Source: Butyricimonas paravirosa
Lineage (GTDB): Bacteria; Bacteroidota; Bacteroidia; Bacteroidales; Marinifilaceae
Length of the DNA stretch: 64,000 bases
Direction of reading: 5' to 3'
Assembly: GCF_032878955.1 (NCBI RefSeq)
Contig: NZ_CP043839.1
Coordinates: forward strand, 2,108,001-2,172,000
Notes under the pieces: model-generated
Databases searched by the model: none
What the model was told of the DNA's origin: nothing
What the model saw: only the letters and a program-made list of their open reading frames with translations
Shown here: positions 8,162 to 17,460 of the stretch, one piece after another
Position numbering within the stretch: the stretch's first letter is position 1
Layout: the number at the start of each line of letters is the position of its first letter
Program-made: the position numbers and the translations under genes

Positions 8162-8995
8162 TTATCGTATAACGTGAACCGTTCGCCGGTATTCCGAGGG
8201 AGACATACCCGTCTGCCTCCGGAAAAAGCGACTTAAAGAAGATTGTGTGGCAAATCCGATTTGCCGGACGATATCTTTTATATCCAAGTCAGCATTCCGC
8301 AACAAGGATTTAATTTCGACAACCACGTAATCTGCAATCATCTCACGTGCCCTCTGACCATTCACTTCTTGAATGACCTGTGTCAAATATATAGAAGAGA
8401 TACACAATTGATCCGCATAAAAAGCTACATCCCGGTGCGTGCCACAATATTCCGAGACGAGCATGGCGAATTTGAAAGCAATTCTCTCTTTATGGGAATT
8501 GAGAAGGGGATAGTTTTCCGAAGAAGTTCTTTTTTGGAAGGCCACGTAATGATCCCAATAATAAATCCGTAATAAATGAAGAATGGTCTCGTTCCGGAAA
8601 ACAGGATCGTCATTGTTTCCACGAAAATCGAGCGCCCGACAATACCCTAGAAACCTTTTGATATCATTGTCACCGAGACGGGTATAAAAATTCTTCCGCA
8701 TATAAAAGAAAAAAGCAGGAGTCAATTTTCCAAGACCACTCATAATATCCAAGAACATCACTTTGTCTACCTTAAAAAAGGTCATGGAAAAATCATCACT
8801 GATTTCACTAATAGAAACCAATTGTTGTGGTAAAATGGTGATTAACTCGCCTTCAGAAATCCGATAGCGAACTGAAAAAAGTTGTATAACGGCACCGCCT
8901 CCCGTACAAATTCCGTTAAAACCTTCTTTAAGGTAGACCTCATGTTCATTTGCAGGAAGTAATGAAATATCCGTATGTATCTGAAAATTCTCCAC
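8162..8995 (-). CDS. AraC-family transcriptional regulator
   Basis: A 277-residue regulator with an N-terminal cupin-like sensor half (about 1-160, GGGAVIQLFSVRYRISEGEL) and a C-terminal AraC DNA-binding half (about 175-277) containing two helix-turn-helix units: DVAFYADQLCISSIYLTQVI and DIKDIVRQIGFATQSSLSRFFRRQTGMSPSEYRR. The second is the canonical AraC signature. It is the first gene of a two-gene unit with the hybrid kinase (15-nt gap). In many Bacteroides hybrid two-component proteins the AraC domain is fused to the kinase; here regulator and kinase are separate chains, so partnership is an inference from adjacency. Targets are unknown; the flanking Sus-type loci are candidates. Confidence 0.95.
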   Translation of the reverse strand: MENFQIHTDISLLPANEHEVYLKEGFNGICTGGGAVIQLFSVRYRISEGELITILPQQLVSISEISDDFSMTFFKVDKVMFLDIMSGLGKLTPAFFFYMRKNFYTRLGDNDIKRFLGYCRALDFRGNNDDPVFRNETILHLLRIYYWDHYVAFQKRTSSENYPLLNSHKERIAFKFAMLVSEYCGTHRDVAFYADQLCISSIYLTQVIQEVNGQRAREMIADYVVVEIKSLLRNADLDIKDIVRQIGFATQSSLSRFFRRQTGMSPSEYRRTVHVIR

Positions 8996-9024
8996 TTATT
9001 TGCTATTTAGAGCCTTTATCCATA

Positions 9025-9032
9025 CAAAAGTA
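9025..9032 (-). promoter_or_regulatory. Candidate -7 box upstream of the AraC-kinase genes
   Basis: On the minus strand TACTTTTG fits TAnnTTTG and lies 30 nt before the AraC start. No good TTG box is at the expected distance upstream, so the promoter may need an activator. Confidence 0.4.
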
Positions 9033-9158
9033 CATTATTCCTATTTCATTCCGGATTTTCCCATAAAAAATGAACGCAATCCATAAGTTTGAGTATCAAA
9101 AACGACAATTCCCCCCCCAAAGATTCGTGCTTTGCAATTCCTTCAACAAAATCGCTCG

Positions 9159-9656
9159 TCAAAATTTGTGGTTATTAAAATATTCCCGTAATTTTCGGAT
9201 GGCTCCGTATTTCAATGTCTTGACCGTATTGATTGAAACATCAATTAATAGTGCTATCTCTTTATTATCATACCCGGAGAGAACGAGACGCATGATGAGG
9301 GCTGCCTGAGGGGGAAGTTGATTAATACCATTGACCAGTATTTGGTTGGATTCCTCTTCAATTAAAATGTTTAGTATTTCAGGATCCTCGCTTTCATCTT
9401 GGGGAAGTTTAGCATAGCGTTCTTTCTCGTGTTTCACTTGACGAAGATGACTTATTGCCTCATTTCTGATCATGATGAAAAGGAAATCATCGATAGAATC
9501 AAGATTCATGTATTTCTCCCGTTTTTCCCAAAACTTGAAAAGTACATTTTGTGTGATGTCCTGGGCGGTGTCATTATCAACAAAACGCCTTGCCACCGCA
9601 CATAAAGATGCGTAATGATTTCGAATAAATTTCTCTAAAGCTGAATAATCTTCCAT
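9159..9656 (-). CDS. ECF (sigma-70 family) RNA polymerase sigma factor, locus 2
   Basis: A 165-residue sigma factor. Region 2 is seen as LEKFIRNHYASLCAVARRFVDNDTAQDITQNVLFKFWEKRE and region 4 as INQLPPQAALIMRLVLSGYDNKEIALLIDVSINTVKTLKYGAIRKLRE. It is transcribed away from the FecR-SusC-SusD genes that begin at 10008, separated by a 351-bp divergent region. A cognate role for locus 2 is inferred from proximity and from the standard sigma/FecR/SusC arrangement. It is on the short side for the family, with no extra domain. Confidence 0.94.
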   Translation of the reverse strand: MEDYSALEKFIRNHYASLCAVARRFVDNDTAQDITQNVLFKFWEKREKYMNLDSIDDFLFIMIRNEAISHLRQVKHEKERYAKLPQDESEDPEILNILIEEESNQILVNGINQLPPQAALIMRLVLSGYDNKEIALLIDVSINTVKTLKYGAIRKLREYFNNHKF

Positions 9657-9680
9657 GCACTATCAAGTGAGTTCCACTTA

Positions 9681-9688
9681 CAAATATA
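9681..9688 (-). promoter_or_regulatory. Candidate -7 box for sigma factor, locus 2
   Basis: On the minus strand TATATTTG fits TAnnTTTG exactly, 24 nt upstream of the ATG at 9656. No TTG box is visible at 19-21 bp, so this may be a regulated start. Confidence 0.5.
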
Positions 9689-10007
9689 GTATTAATTTCC
9701 TTAAAAAAAATTTACTAGTAACAAATATCCAGTCCCCGAACAAACATGGAACTCTCTCTCTTCCAGAATATATTATTCAATATGGCTCCGCATCTATTCA
9801 ACTTTCTGGCCGTGGAGGACTAATGTAAGACGTAAATACAATCACCATCATCAAACGTACCGATCTCTTTGTTAACATCACAAAATAATCACCTATCAAT
9901 CAATTATTTGAACCTACTACTATTCTTTTTTGAAAATAAAAATGGAATTCTATTCATCCCGTTTTCATGTCACGACGTCATTTATATAAACGAACAAAAA
10001 AATTATC
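9689..10007. other. Divergent regulatory region between sigma factor and FecR, locus 2
   Basis: No gene. It must hold the promoter of the rightward FecR-SusC-SusD-ABC transcript, presumably recognised by the locus sigma factor, but I see no convincing consensus promoter for that direction. Confidence 0.4.
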
Positions 10008-11234
10008 ATGGATTATTCAAAAGCAAGACAGTTGGCCGAGATTATCGTCAAGATTAGATTAAGGAATGTAACGTTTCAAGAACGAGCCACTCTAGCTGAT
10101 TGGTTGGAAGAAAGCGAGAATAATCGTCAATTATACAAGCGAATCGTACGCGGGCAGAGTATTGCTAAAAGACTGAAAGAAGAGGATCAAATCAATGAAT
10201 CGGTTAATTTTGTACTTGTACGAGATGGTATCATCCGGCGTTTGGTGAGAAAACAACAAACAAGAAGATTCTTGAGGTTGGTGAGCGGGAGTATATCCGC
10301 CGCATGTCTGGTGGGAGCCGTGTTGTTTGTACTGAATAATAAACCGGACAAAGAAATCCGAAGAACCTCGGGAGAAGAAAATATAATCATTGCTGCAAAG
10401 CCGGAAACAAATACCCGGGCAATGTTAATACTGGCAGACGGGGTTCAGATTGATTTGGTTCATGATCTCCCGGAAGTGGTGGAACAGAAGAGAGCGATTA
10501 TCCGGGGAGAAAATGGTAAACTTTTGTATGAAGTAAAACGGGATTCTCTCTTAAACGATGAAACCGTGGAGGAAACTTTCAACCGAGTGGTTACTTACGT
10601 CGGTGGTGATTATTTTCTGACATTAAGTGACGGTACACGGGTATGGTTAAATGCAGACTCGGAACTGGAATTTCCGGTTAGTTTCGTGAGAAATGAACGG
10701 GTCGTGAAATTACAGGGAGAAGCTTATTTCGAGGTGCAACGAGATGTTAACAAGCCTTTTATTGTCGACGCAAATGGTTTGAGGACACGAGTATTAGGAA
10801 CTTCCTTTAACGTGAAAGCTTACCGAGACGAGCAAAATGTTTTCACAACTTTGGTTAAGGGAAGTGTCGCGGTGGAAGTGCTGGATAATGGAAATGTACC
10901 CACTTCGAGAGTTGTGCTTGAACCGGGAATGCAAGCCATGTGGCATGAGGGAAGTAAGGCCATTTCGGTACAGCCGGTAAATGTCGCTAATATTGCCGCC
11001 TGGAAAGACGGTAAATTCATTTTCACGGAAGAGGATATAGAGGTGGTTTTAAGGACTTTGTCCCGCTGGTACGGGGTGAATTTCATTTGCAAAGACACGC
11101 AAATGGAAAAATATACGTTTAACGGTTTGATCAATAAAGACGAGAAGTTGGAGACCGTGTTGGAGAATTTGACATTGGCAGGAGGACCGATATTTAACGT
11201 CGTGGGTAAGAACGTGTATATAACGAAAAAATAA
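10008..11234 (+). CDS. FecR-family anti-sigma factor, locus 2
   Basis: A 408-residue inner-membrane anti-sigma factor. Cytoplasmic N-terminal domain about 1-87, one membrane segment about 90-109 (LVSGSISAACLVGAVLFVL), then the periplasmic FecR domain with YFLTLSDGTRVWLNADSELE, LQGEAYFEVQRD, KPFIVDANGLRTRVLGTSFN and the C-terminal DUF4974-like part ending GKNVYITKK. It should bind the divergent sigma factor at 9159-9656 on the inside and the STN domain of the downstream SusC on the outside. It is first gene of the rightward unit; SusC begins 82 nt after its stop, with two stem-loops between. Confidence 0.96.
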   Translation: MDYSKARQLAEIIVKIRLRNVTFQERATLADWLEESENNRQLYKRIVRGQSIAKRLKEEDQINESVNFVLVRDGIIRRLVRKQQTRRFLRLVSGSISAACLVGAVLFVLNNKPDKEIRRTSGEENIIIAAKPETNTRAMLILADGVQIDLVHDLPEVVEQKRAIIRGENGKLLYEVKRDSLLNDETVEETFNRVVTYVGGDYFLTLSDGTRVWLNADSELEFPVSFVRNERVVKLQGEAYFEVQRDVNKPFIVDANGLRTRVLGTSFNVKAYRDEQNVFTTLVKGSVAVEVLDNGNVPTSRVVLEPGMQAMWHEGSKAISVQPVNVANIAAWKDGKFIFTEEDIEVVLRTLSRWYGVNFICKDTQMEKYTFNGLINKDEKLETVLENLTLAGGPIFNVVGKNVYITKK

Positions 11235-11236
11235 AA

Positions 11237-11285
11237 CCGAAGCTGTTTGGGGCAGCTTCGGGAAAGCAACTTGCTAAAAAGCAAG
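11237..11285 (+). promoter_or_regulatory. Two back-to-back stem-loops between FecR and SusC, locus 2
   Basis: First hairpin: CCGAAGCTG (11237-11245), loop of 7, CAGCTTCGG (11253-11261), perfect 9 bp. Second: CTTGCT (11270-11275), AAAA, AGCAAG (11280-11285). Neither is followed by a T-run, so complete termination is unlikely; an attenuation, processing or 3'-end stabilising role is more plausible. A similar pair is found at the same place in locus 3. Confidence 0.6.
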
Positions 11286-11316
11286 TGAATCGTTTAATTA
11301 AATTATTTACAAATCT

Positions 11317-14300
11317 ATGAAAAAAATGCGAAACCGGAAACGTTTTGTAGGCTTTTCCTATTGTTTTAAGCGACTATCCTTTACCGTTTGTATCGTAGGG
11401 ATGTTGTCGTTCATGAATATGGAAGTTTACGGACAGGAAAAGACGAAACGAATCTCTCTTAAAGTAACAGATGTGTCTGTTTTGCAGGCACTACATGAAG
11501 TGAATCGTTTGTGTGATAACTTAGTCATGTTCCGCTCCGAAGAGATTATGAAGGAGAGGACCCGAATCACTCTGGACATGAAAAACAAACCCGTGCTAGA
11601 GGTCGTGAAAGAATGTTTGAAAGGAACGTCCCTAGGATGCGTGGAAAGAAACGGTAAGATTATTATCACGGTTGAGGGGGTAAAAACGTTGAAAATTACA
11701 GGACTCGTGACAGATGGTAAAATGCCACTTCCTGGAGTCACGGTACTGGTGAAGGGAGTACCCTTGGGAACCGTTACTACCACGAATGGAAAATATGTTT
11801 TGAGTCTACCAGCAATGGAAAAACTGACCTTGGTATTCTCCTTCGTGGGCATGGAAACCCAAGAGATCATGTACACGGGGAAAGACACGATAAACGTGGT
11901 CTTGCGGGAGGACGTGAAACAGATGAATGAAGTCGTGGTGACAGGTTACGGTAATATTTCCAAGGGGAATTACACGGGAGCAACCACCACGGTACGAGCC
12001 GAAGATATTCTGATGTCAGGGGCAACTTCCGTGGATCAAATGTTACAAGGCGTGGTGTCAGGAATGTTGGTGCGCAATACCACAGGACTAGTGGGAGCCA
12101 CTCCAAAAGTACGGGTACGCGGAACTTCCACCTTGTTGGGTAGTCAAGAACCTGTGTGGGTGGTAGATGGCGTAATCCAACGGGACCCACAGCCATTCAA
12201 CTCGGAAGATAACACAAAATTCTCCGTGGATGCTGATGACATCAAACAACTGGCGGGAAACGCAATCTCCTGGTTGAACCCGAATGATATTGAGAGCATT
12301 ACGGTATTAAAAGATGCCTCGGCCACAGCTATCTATGGATCAAAAGCTGCAAACGGCGTGATCGTAATCACGACAAAGAAAGCGACTGCCGGAAAGTTAC
12401 ATGTAAACTATTCCGGTGATTTTTCTATCGGTCAACGCCCCCACTATGGTCTGTACGATTTGATGAATTCAGCAGAGCGAATGGATCTTTCACGGGATAT
12501 TTACATGGAGCGTAGATGTTTTGGCGCAACAGACATCGTGTTACCGATCGGTTTTGAAGGACTGCTCAAGCGTTACTTGGACAAGAAAATCACGAAAGAC
12601 GAGATGGAGGTGGAGTATCAGAAAATGTCTCGCCAGAACACAGACTGGTTCAAAATTCTATTCCGCAATTCATTCAATCACAACCATTCGTTGAGTATTA
12701 ATGGAGGCTCGGAAAAAATTCAGAATCGAACCTCTTTCGGCTACAGTCGCCAATTGGGAGACGCAAAAGGAAATAATTTATCACAATTTACTGTAGCATC
12801 GAACACCACAGTCCGACTTTGGGAACAATTAACCGTGAACATGACGGTAAACGGCAGTATGCGTAAAGTGGACGGTTTTGCCTACGGGGTAGATCCTTTC
12901 TCGTATGCTTACAATACCTCCCGAGTGATCCCTTGTTATAACGAAGACGGCACCCTTTTATATCATGAAAAATCCGGCCGTAATAGCGATGCCGTACAAG
13001 GTAAGACAACATACAATTATAATATTCTCAACGAGCAAGCACACACGGGAAGTGAGAATAATACACGTACGTGGGGAGCCACTTTCGATTTACGGTGGCA
13101 GTTATTCGGAGATCTGGAATACCAAGGAATGTTTTCCTACTCTTCCTCTTCTTCCGACTCGAAAAAGTATGCCACGGAACGTTCCTACTATATTTCAGAG
13201 ATTCGGGGATACGAGTATGGTTCCGTGGCCCCCAACAGTGTAGAGACGATTTCTACCCCCTTACCAATGGGAGGTTTGCTAGAGACGGATTTGACAAACG
13301 TGTCGACCATCACAACCCGGAACGCACTGGTGTACAACAAGACGTTTAATCTTAAACACCGGATCACGTTGCAGGCAGGAATCGAGACCAACTCTTCCAA
13401 AACCAAAGGAGAATCCAACACACGCTGGGGATATATGCCCGACCGGGGAGAAACGTTTGCCATCCCGCCGACCGAGTATTATCAATATGGAGGCAGTCAA
13501 TATTACAGGGATAATATTGATAAAGTTTCAGGAACTCATACCGTGGTAAATCGCATAGAAAACACGCTAAGCGAGTACGCAATGGCTGTTTACACTTATG
13601 ATAATCGCTACGTGTTGAACCTAAGCGGACGTTTCGATGCATCCAATCGTTTCGGTCAAGATAAGAATAAACGTTTCCAACCAACCTGGTCGGCCGGGTT
13701 GAAATGGAGGGTTGTCAACGAACACTTTATCGGCAAACACTGGTGGTTGAACAACTTGGACCTTTATGGTTCCTACGGGTATCAAGGAAATACGGTAAAT
13801 ACGGTATCTCCGGAATTGATCGCTACTGACGTGTACGAATATTTATATAATTCTTACGGGTTGGAAATTGTTTCCTTGCCTTACCCGGATCTCGGCTGGG
13901 AAAAGACCAAGACTTGGAACGTGGGTATTGATGCCGCCTTCCTTGATGGTAGAGTAAATTTCAATTTCAACTGGTTTAAAAAGACCAGCGATGTACTCTC
14001 ATCCAAAGGGGTTGCTTTGGAAAACGGAGTAGCCAACGGGATTATTTCCGGTTCCACGATGGAGAATTCCGGGTATGATTTCGTGATCAACGTGATACCA
14101 GTGAGGACAAAAAATTTCACGTGGCAACTGTCTTTGAATACATCACGAACCAAGAACAAAGTAACAAAAAACAGTCGGACAAATCTGCTGGACGATTACC
14201 TAGACGGTAATTGTATCGTTGACGGCGAGGCCTTCTCCACGTTCTATTCTTACGTGTTCGACCAACTGGAGCAAGAGTACGGCCGTCCCCGATTCAAATA

Positions 14301-14913
14301 CATGGATTTAGAATCCGTGGAAGACATCAAGGATTTCATGGTAAACTCGGGTAAATTCACCCCGGATTTCTCGGGTGGATTGAACACCATGTTCAAGTAT
14401 AAAAATATCACGCTCTATGCCCTGTTCGCCGTGCAATGGGGAGGACACAATCGTTTACCTAATCTCTACGAGGCTACAACAAGTAAAGACGGTTTGCCTC
14501 TTCCACATCAGAACGCATCCAAGAAATTGTTGAAGCGATGGAAAAAAGTAGGGGACAAAACGAATATTCCCTCACTTCCCAGTATAGGTAGTCGAACCGA
14601 TATTATCTCTTTCCCGGAAAATACGGTTTTAGCAGCGAATTACAGATCAGGTGAAAATTCCTACGTGATGTATAATCAATCTGATGCACGGGTTGCTAAC
14701 ACAGACTTTATCCGCTGCCGTTCTCTATCGTTAGCCTACAATTTTGGCGAGAAGGCGTTGAATTCGATAGGATTAAGTCATTTACAATTGAAGTTAAGCA
14801 TGACGAATCCCTTCATGTGGGTATCCGATAAAAAATGGGACGGACTGGACCCGGAAACGGGCAACTGGCCGACCCGCCGGGTGACTTCGTTCTTCGTGCA
14901 AGTGATGTTCTAA
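11317..14913 (+). CDS. SusC/RagA-type TonB-dependent receptor with STN domain, locus 2
   Basis: Outer-membrane importer of 1198 residues. Signal peptide about 1-40 ending VYGQ, STN domain about 45-118 (ISLKVTDVSVLQALHEVNR), carboxypeptidase-regulatory-like domain about 125-200 with PLPGVTVLVKG, plug starting EVVVTGYGNISKG near 205, SusC signature LKDASATAIYGSKAANGV, then the 22-strand barrel ending in the aromatic VTSFFVQVMF, the expected outer-membrane insertion signal. It forms a complex with the SusD encoded 26 nt downstream and signals to the upstream FecR. Substrate unknown; the following lipoprotein and ABC genes are not those of a glycan locus, since no glycoside hydrolase is present. 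Confidence 0.97.
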   Translation: MKKMRNRKRFVGFSYCFKRLSFTVCIVGMLSFMNMEVYGQEKTKRISLKVTDVSVLQALHEVNRLCDNLVMFRSEEIMKERTRITLDMKNKPVLEVVKECLKGTSLGCVERNGKIIITVEGVKTLKITGLVTDGKMPLPGVTVLVKGVPLGTVTTTNGKYVLSLPAMEKLTLVFSFVGMETQEIMYTGKDTINVVLREDVKQMNEVVVTGYGNISKGNYTGATTTVRAEDILMSGATSVDQMLQGVVSGMLVRNTTGLVGATPKVRVRGTSTLLGSQEPVWVVDGVIQRDPQPFNSEDNTKFSVDADDIKQLAGNAISWLNPNDIESITVLKDASATAIYGSKAANGVIVITTKKATAGKLHVNYSGDFSIGQRPHYGLYDLMNSAERMDLSRDIYMERRCFGATDIVLPIGFEGLLKRYLDKKITKDEMEVEYQKMSRQNTDWFKILFRNSFNHNHSLSINGGSEKIQNRTSFGYSRQLGDAKGNNLSQFTVASNTTVRLWEQLTVNMTVNGSMRKVDGFAYGVDPFSYAYNTSRVIPCYNEDGTLLYHEKSGRNSDAVQGKTTYNYNILNEQAHTGSENNTRTWGATFDLRWQLFGDLEYQGMFSYSSSSSDSKKYATERSYYISEIRGYEYGSVAPNSVETISTPLPMGGLLETDLTNVSTITTRNALVYNKTFNLKHRITLQAGIETNSSKTKGESNTRWGYMPDRGETFAIPPTEYYQYGGSQYYRDNIDKVSGTHTVVNRIENTLSEYAMAVYTYDNRYVLNLSGRFDASNRFGQDKNKRFQPTWSAGLKWRVVNEHFIGKHWWLNNLDLYGSYGYQGNTVNTVSPELIATDVYEYLYNSYGLEIVSLPYPDLGWEKTKTWNVGIDAAFLDGRVNFNFNWFKKTSDVLSSKGVALENGVANGIISGSTMENSGYDFVINVIPVRTKNFTWQLSLNTSRTKNKVTKNSRTNLLDDYLDGNCIVDGEAFSTFYSYVFDQLEQEYGRPRFKYMDLESVEDIKDFMVNSGKFTPDFSGGLNTMFKYKNITLYALFAVQWGGHNRLPNLYEATTSKDGLPLPHQNASKKLLKRWKKVGDKTNIPSLPSIGSRTDIISFPENTVLAANYRSGENSYVMYNQSDARVANTDFIRCRSLSLAYNFGEKALNSIGLSHLQLKLSMTNPFMWVSDKKWDGLDPETGNWPTRRVTSFFVQVMF

Positions 14914-14939
14914 TAATTAACGAATAAAGAGATAAAGAG

Positions 14940-16370
14940 ATGAGAAAGTATAGAAATATATATATCGTGCTGAACTTGATCTTCTCGCTGATGCTGGGGG
15001 CTTGTTCGGATTTTCTGGAAGAGTCCTCGCAGGACGAGACCATCCCAACCACCACGACAGATTACAGCGAACTGCTAATGATGTATATGTATAAAACATC
15101 CAAGTACAATTACAACGTGCTTTACTATCTGGATGATGATTTAAAGGTTAACGAGAGTAAATTACCGACAGGAGATTATATTTGGGGGCCGGCAGCCCTA
15201 ATCCGCACCTTTACCTGGCAGCCGGATATGTGGGAACTGGAGAATGGAGCCTCCCCGGATGACGGCTACGAGTATACCTACACACAAATCATGGGGATCA
15301 ATGCTGTTTTGGACGGCGTGGGGGATGCAGTCGGAACACAACGGGATCGAGATCTGATTCGGGCAGAAGCATTGGGCTTACGTGCTTTCGGTTATTTCCG
15401 GATCGTGAATATGTTCGGGGAACCTTATAATTATAACAAAAAAGCCTTAGGCGTACCTTTAAAATTGACAGCCGCCCTAGTAGAAAATGGGATCGCCCGG
15501 AGTACAGTGGAAGAGGTGTATAACCAGATTGTAGCCGACCTGGAAGAAGCGTCCAAATTGTTTGCAAAACACCCGAAGACAAGAGGTAACTACCGGCTGA
15601 ACGGGACAACAGTGGACATTCTACTAGCCCGGGCTTACCTCTACATGGAGGAATACGACAAAGCTATCACGGCAGCCACACAAGCCATTGAATCTGCCGA
15701 GGGACTAAGCGACTACACGAAGATGAGCCACGGGGAAAAAGAATTCAGCTTGGCTAGATACGATCTCTCCGAGGTGGAGTGGCTGTACGGGAGGACTTAC
15801 ATTGATCCGTCCTTGTGTCCGACGGGGGAACTACTGACCGGATTTACGGCAGGCGATAAACGTCGAGACTTTTGGTTCCCCGTTGACGCAACCTGGGTAC
15901 ACAAACAACTCTGTCCGGGAGAACTCGGCAATAATAGCGGTGCAAATACCCCGGGAAATGCCATCCGAATTTCGGAAGCATACCTAACGAGGGCAGAGGC
16001 CAGAGTGTTATCGCCCACAAACAAGGATGAGAGTGGGGCTTTGGCTGACTTGAACGAGTTACGTCGCCATCGTATCGTGGGTTACACGGACGAAACAAGC
16101 ACGACGGGTTTATTGGAGAAAATCCGTCAGGAACGCCGCTTGGAATTGTGCTATGAGTTTCACCGCTGGTTCGACCTGCGCCGCTACGGGATGCCATCCA
16201 TCAGCCGGGAGTTTAAACAACGACAGCAAGACCAATACAAGATCTATACCTTGAAGGAGAAGGACCCAATGTACACTTTACCTTTCCCGTTGGATATTGT
16301 CAACAAAAACATCCAGTTGGTACAAAATGCTTCCGCCAAAGCTCCGGAAAGAGAAGGCGTACTTAAATAA
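14940..16370 (+). CDS. SusD/RagB-family outer-membrane lipoprotein, locus 2
   Basis: A 476-residue surface lipoprotein that lids the SusC channel and binds substrate. Lipobox LGAC with lipidated Cys22, followed by SDFLEES, the usual SusD start. The conserved TPR-type core is visible in NAVLDGVGDAVGTQRDRDLIRAEALGLRAFGYFRIVNMFGEPY and AEALLTRAE-like RISEAYLTRAEARVLS. Near the C-terminus LEKIRQERRLELCYEFHRWFDLRRYGMP is the family signature, and TLPFPLDIVNKN closes the protein. It follows SusC by 26 nt and precedes the peptidase-like lipoprotein by 21 nt, so all three are co-transcribed. Confidence 0.96.
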   Translation: MRKYRNIYIVLNLIFSLMLGACSDFLEESSQDETIPTTTTDYSELLMMYMYKTSKYNYNVLYYLDDDLKVNESKLPTGDYIWGPAALIRTFTWQPDMWELENGASPDDGYEYTYTQIMGINAVLDGVGDAVGTQRDRDLIRAEALGLRAFGYFRIVNMFGEPYNYNKKALGVPLKLTAALVENGIARSTVEEVYNQIVADLEEASKLFAKHPKTRGNYRLNGTTVDILLARAYLYMEEYDKAITAATQAIESAEGLSDYTKMSHGEKEFSLARYDLSEVEWLYGRTYIDPSLCPTGELLTGFTAGDKRRDFWFPVDATWVHKQLCPGELGNNSGANTPGNAIRISEAYLTRAEARVLSPTNKDESGALADLNELRRHRIVGYTDETSTTGLLEKIRQERRLELCYEFHRWFDLRRYGMPSISREFKQRQQDQYKIYTLKEKDPMYTLPFPLDIVNKNIQLVQNASAKAPEREGVLK

Positions 16371-16391
16371 CCATTTAATCATGTAATAGAG

Positions 16392-17294
16392 ATGAAAAAA
16401 ATAAATTTATATTTGATTACTTTATGTCTGTTCGGAGGCGTGGCTTGCACGGACGAGGATAAGGTGGGCGACGTGGGAACGTTACCACAGGATTATGTGT
16501 TACCGCAAGGAGAATCCCCGGCAGATGACCGGATCGTGGAGTATTACAACTCATATAAGAGTTATATCCTGTATGAATACACTCAACCAGATTTTATATA
16601 CGGCCTATCACAAACCAACAACAGCTACATTTATGAAAAAGTTGATCCTTTATGCATGGATGTTGTATTGGATTTTTTGGAAGATATTTGGTTCGACCTC
16701 TATCTTACGGAGTTTCACGCAAAGTATATGCCTTATAAAATCATGGTGGCTAAATCCATGGAAACGACTTATGGCACACGGGCGTACGCAACCATGGGAA
16801 ACGATGGCCAATCATTTTACGTGAATGATTGCTCGGAGGAATTGAAAAATTTGTCCGCAGAAGAGAAACGAGCCAAAAAGAACGAGTTGCAATTGTGCTT
16901 GTGGAATTACTGGCGCACCAAGGGAACTTTAGAGTTCCCGGAGGAATTTTACAAGGTGAGCGACTACACGCGGGCCGCCAAAGATTATGATCCCGAAAAT
17001 CCGGATGATCCGGATTTTGCCTTGGCACGAGGTTTTATGCCAATGTGGTTCGCTTATCAAAATAAATACATCTTTGATTGGTGTTTGTATGTAAATTATC
17101 AAACCAAACTAGTAGATTCAGAGCAAGACTTGCAACATTTTATGTATGCCATGATCACCCGTACCGCAAGTGAATGGGGTGATTATCTCACGAAATACCC
17201 TTTACTAAAGCGTAAATATGACATATTACACAGCTGGTTTTTAACCAAATACAAAGTGGATTTAAAGAAAATAGGAGAAATCATGTACAATTAA
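16392..17294 (+). CDS. Lipoprotein resembling the SusCD-linked zinc metallohydrolase family but lacking HExxH
   Basis: A 300-residue lipoprotein with lipobox GVAC (Cys19). Its length, position after SusCD and C-terminal plan (FPEEFYKVS at 182-190, RGFMPMW at 213-219, KYPLLKRKYDILHSWFLTKYKVDLKKI near the end) match what I recall of the 'substrate import-associated zinc metallohydrolase lipoprotein' family (Peptidase_Mx1-like). In that family HExxH sits about 13 residues before the (Y/F)P-x-x-F motif; here the same place reads LWNYW (170-174), and the downstream EDFAE-type ligand region reads IFDW. If the alignment is right, this is a catalytically dead member that could still bind substrate or SusD. 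The match is from memory, not a search; otherwise it is an unknown SusCD accessory lipoprotein. Confidence 0.8.
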   Translation: MKKINLYLITLCLFGGVACTDEDKVGDVGTLPQDYVLPQGESPADDRIVEYYNSYKSYILYEYTQPDFIYGLSQTNNSYIYEKVDPLCMDVVLDFLEDIWFDLYLTEFHAKYMPYKIMVAKSMETTYGTRAYATMGNDGQSFYVNDCSEELKNLSAEEKRAKKNELQLCLWNYWRTKGTLEFPEEFYKVSDYTRAAKDYDPENPDDPDFALARGFMPMWFAYQNKYIFDWCLYVNYQTKLVDSEQDLQHFMYAMITRTASEWGDYLTKYPLLKRKYDILHSWFLTKYKVDLKKIGEIMYN

Positions 17295-17300
17295 AAAAAT

Positions 17301-17375
17301 GGGGGTTCTACTCTCGGAATCCCCTTCCAACCAAGATTTGACAAGTGGTGGCTTAACAACACAAAAGAGCCACCT
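17301..17375 (+). promoter_or_regulatory. Two stem-loops between the SusCD/lipoprotein genes and the ABC genes
   Basis: GGGGGTTC (17301-17308) pairs with GAATCCCC (17317-17324) with one G-U; a second hairpin pairs GGTGGCT (17347-17353) with AGCCACC (17367-17373). The first is followed by only two T's. The 166-nt gap may attenuate read-through or mark a second promoter for the ABC genes. Confidence 0.5.
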
Positions 17376-17460
17376 CAAGGGGGGTATTATGCCCAAGAAA
17401 AAGAGTTTGAATTGGAAGTATTATTAAATAAATCATTGTAACAAGTTAATTTAAAAGTTT

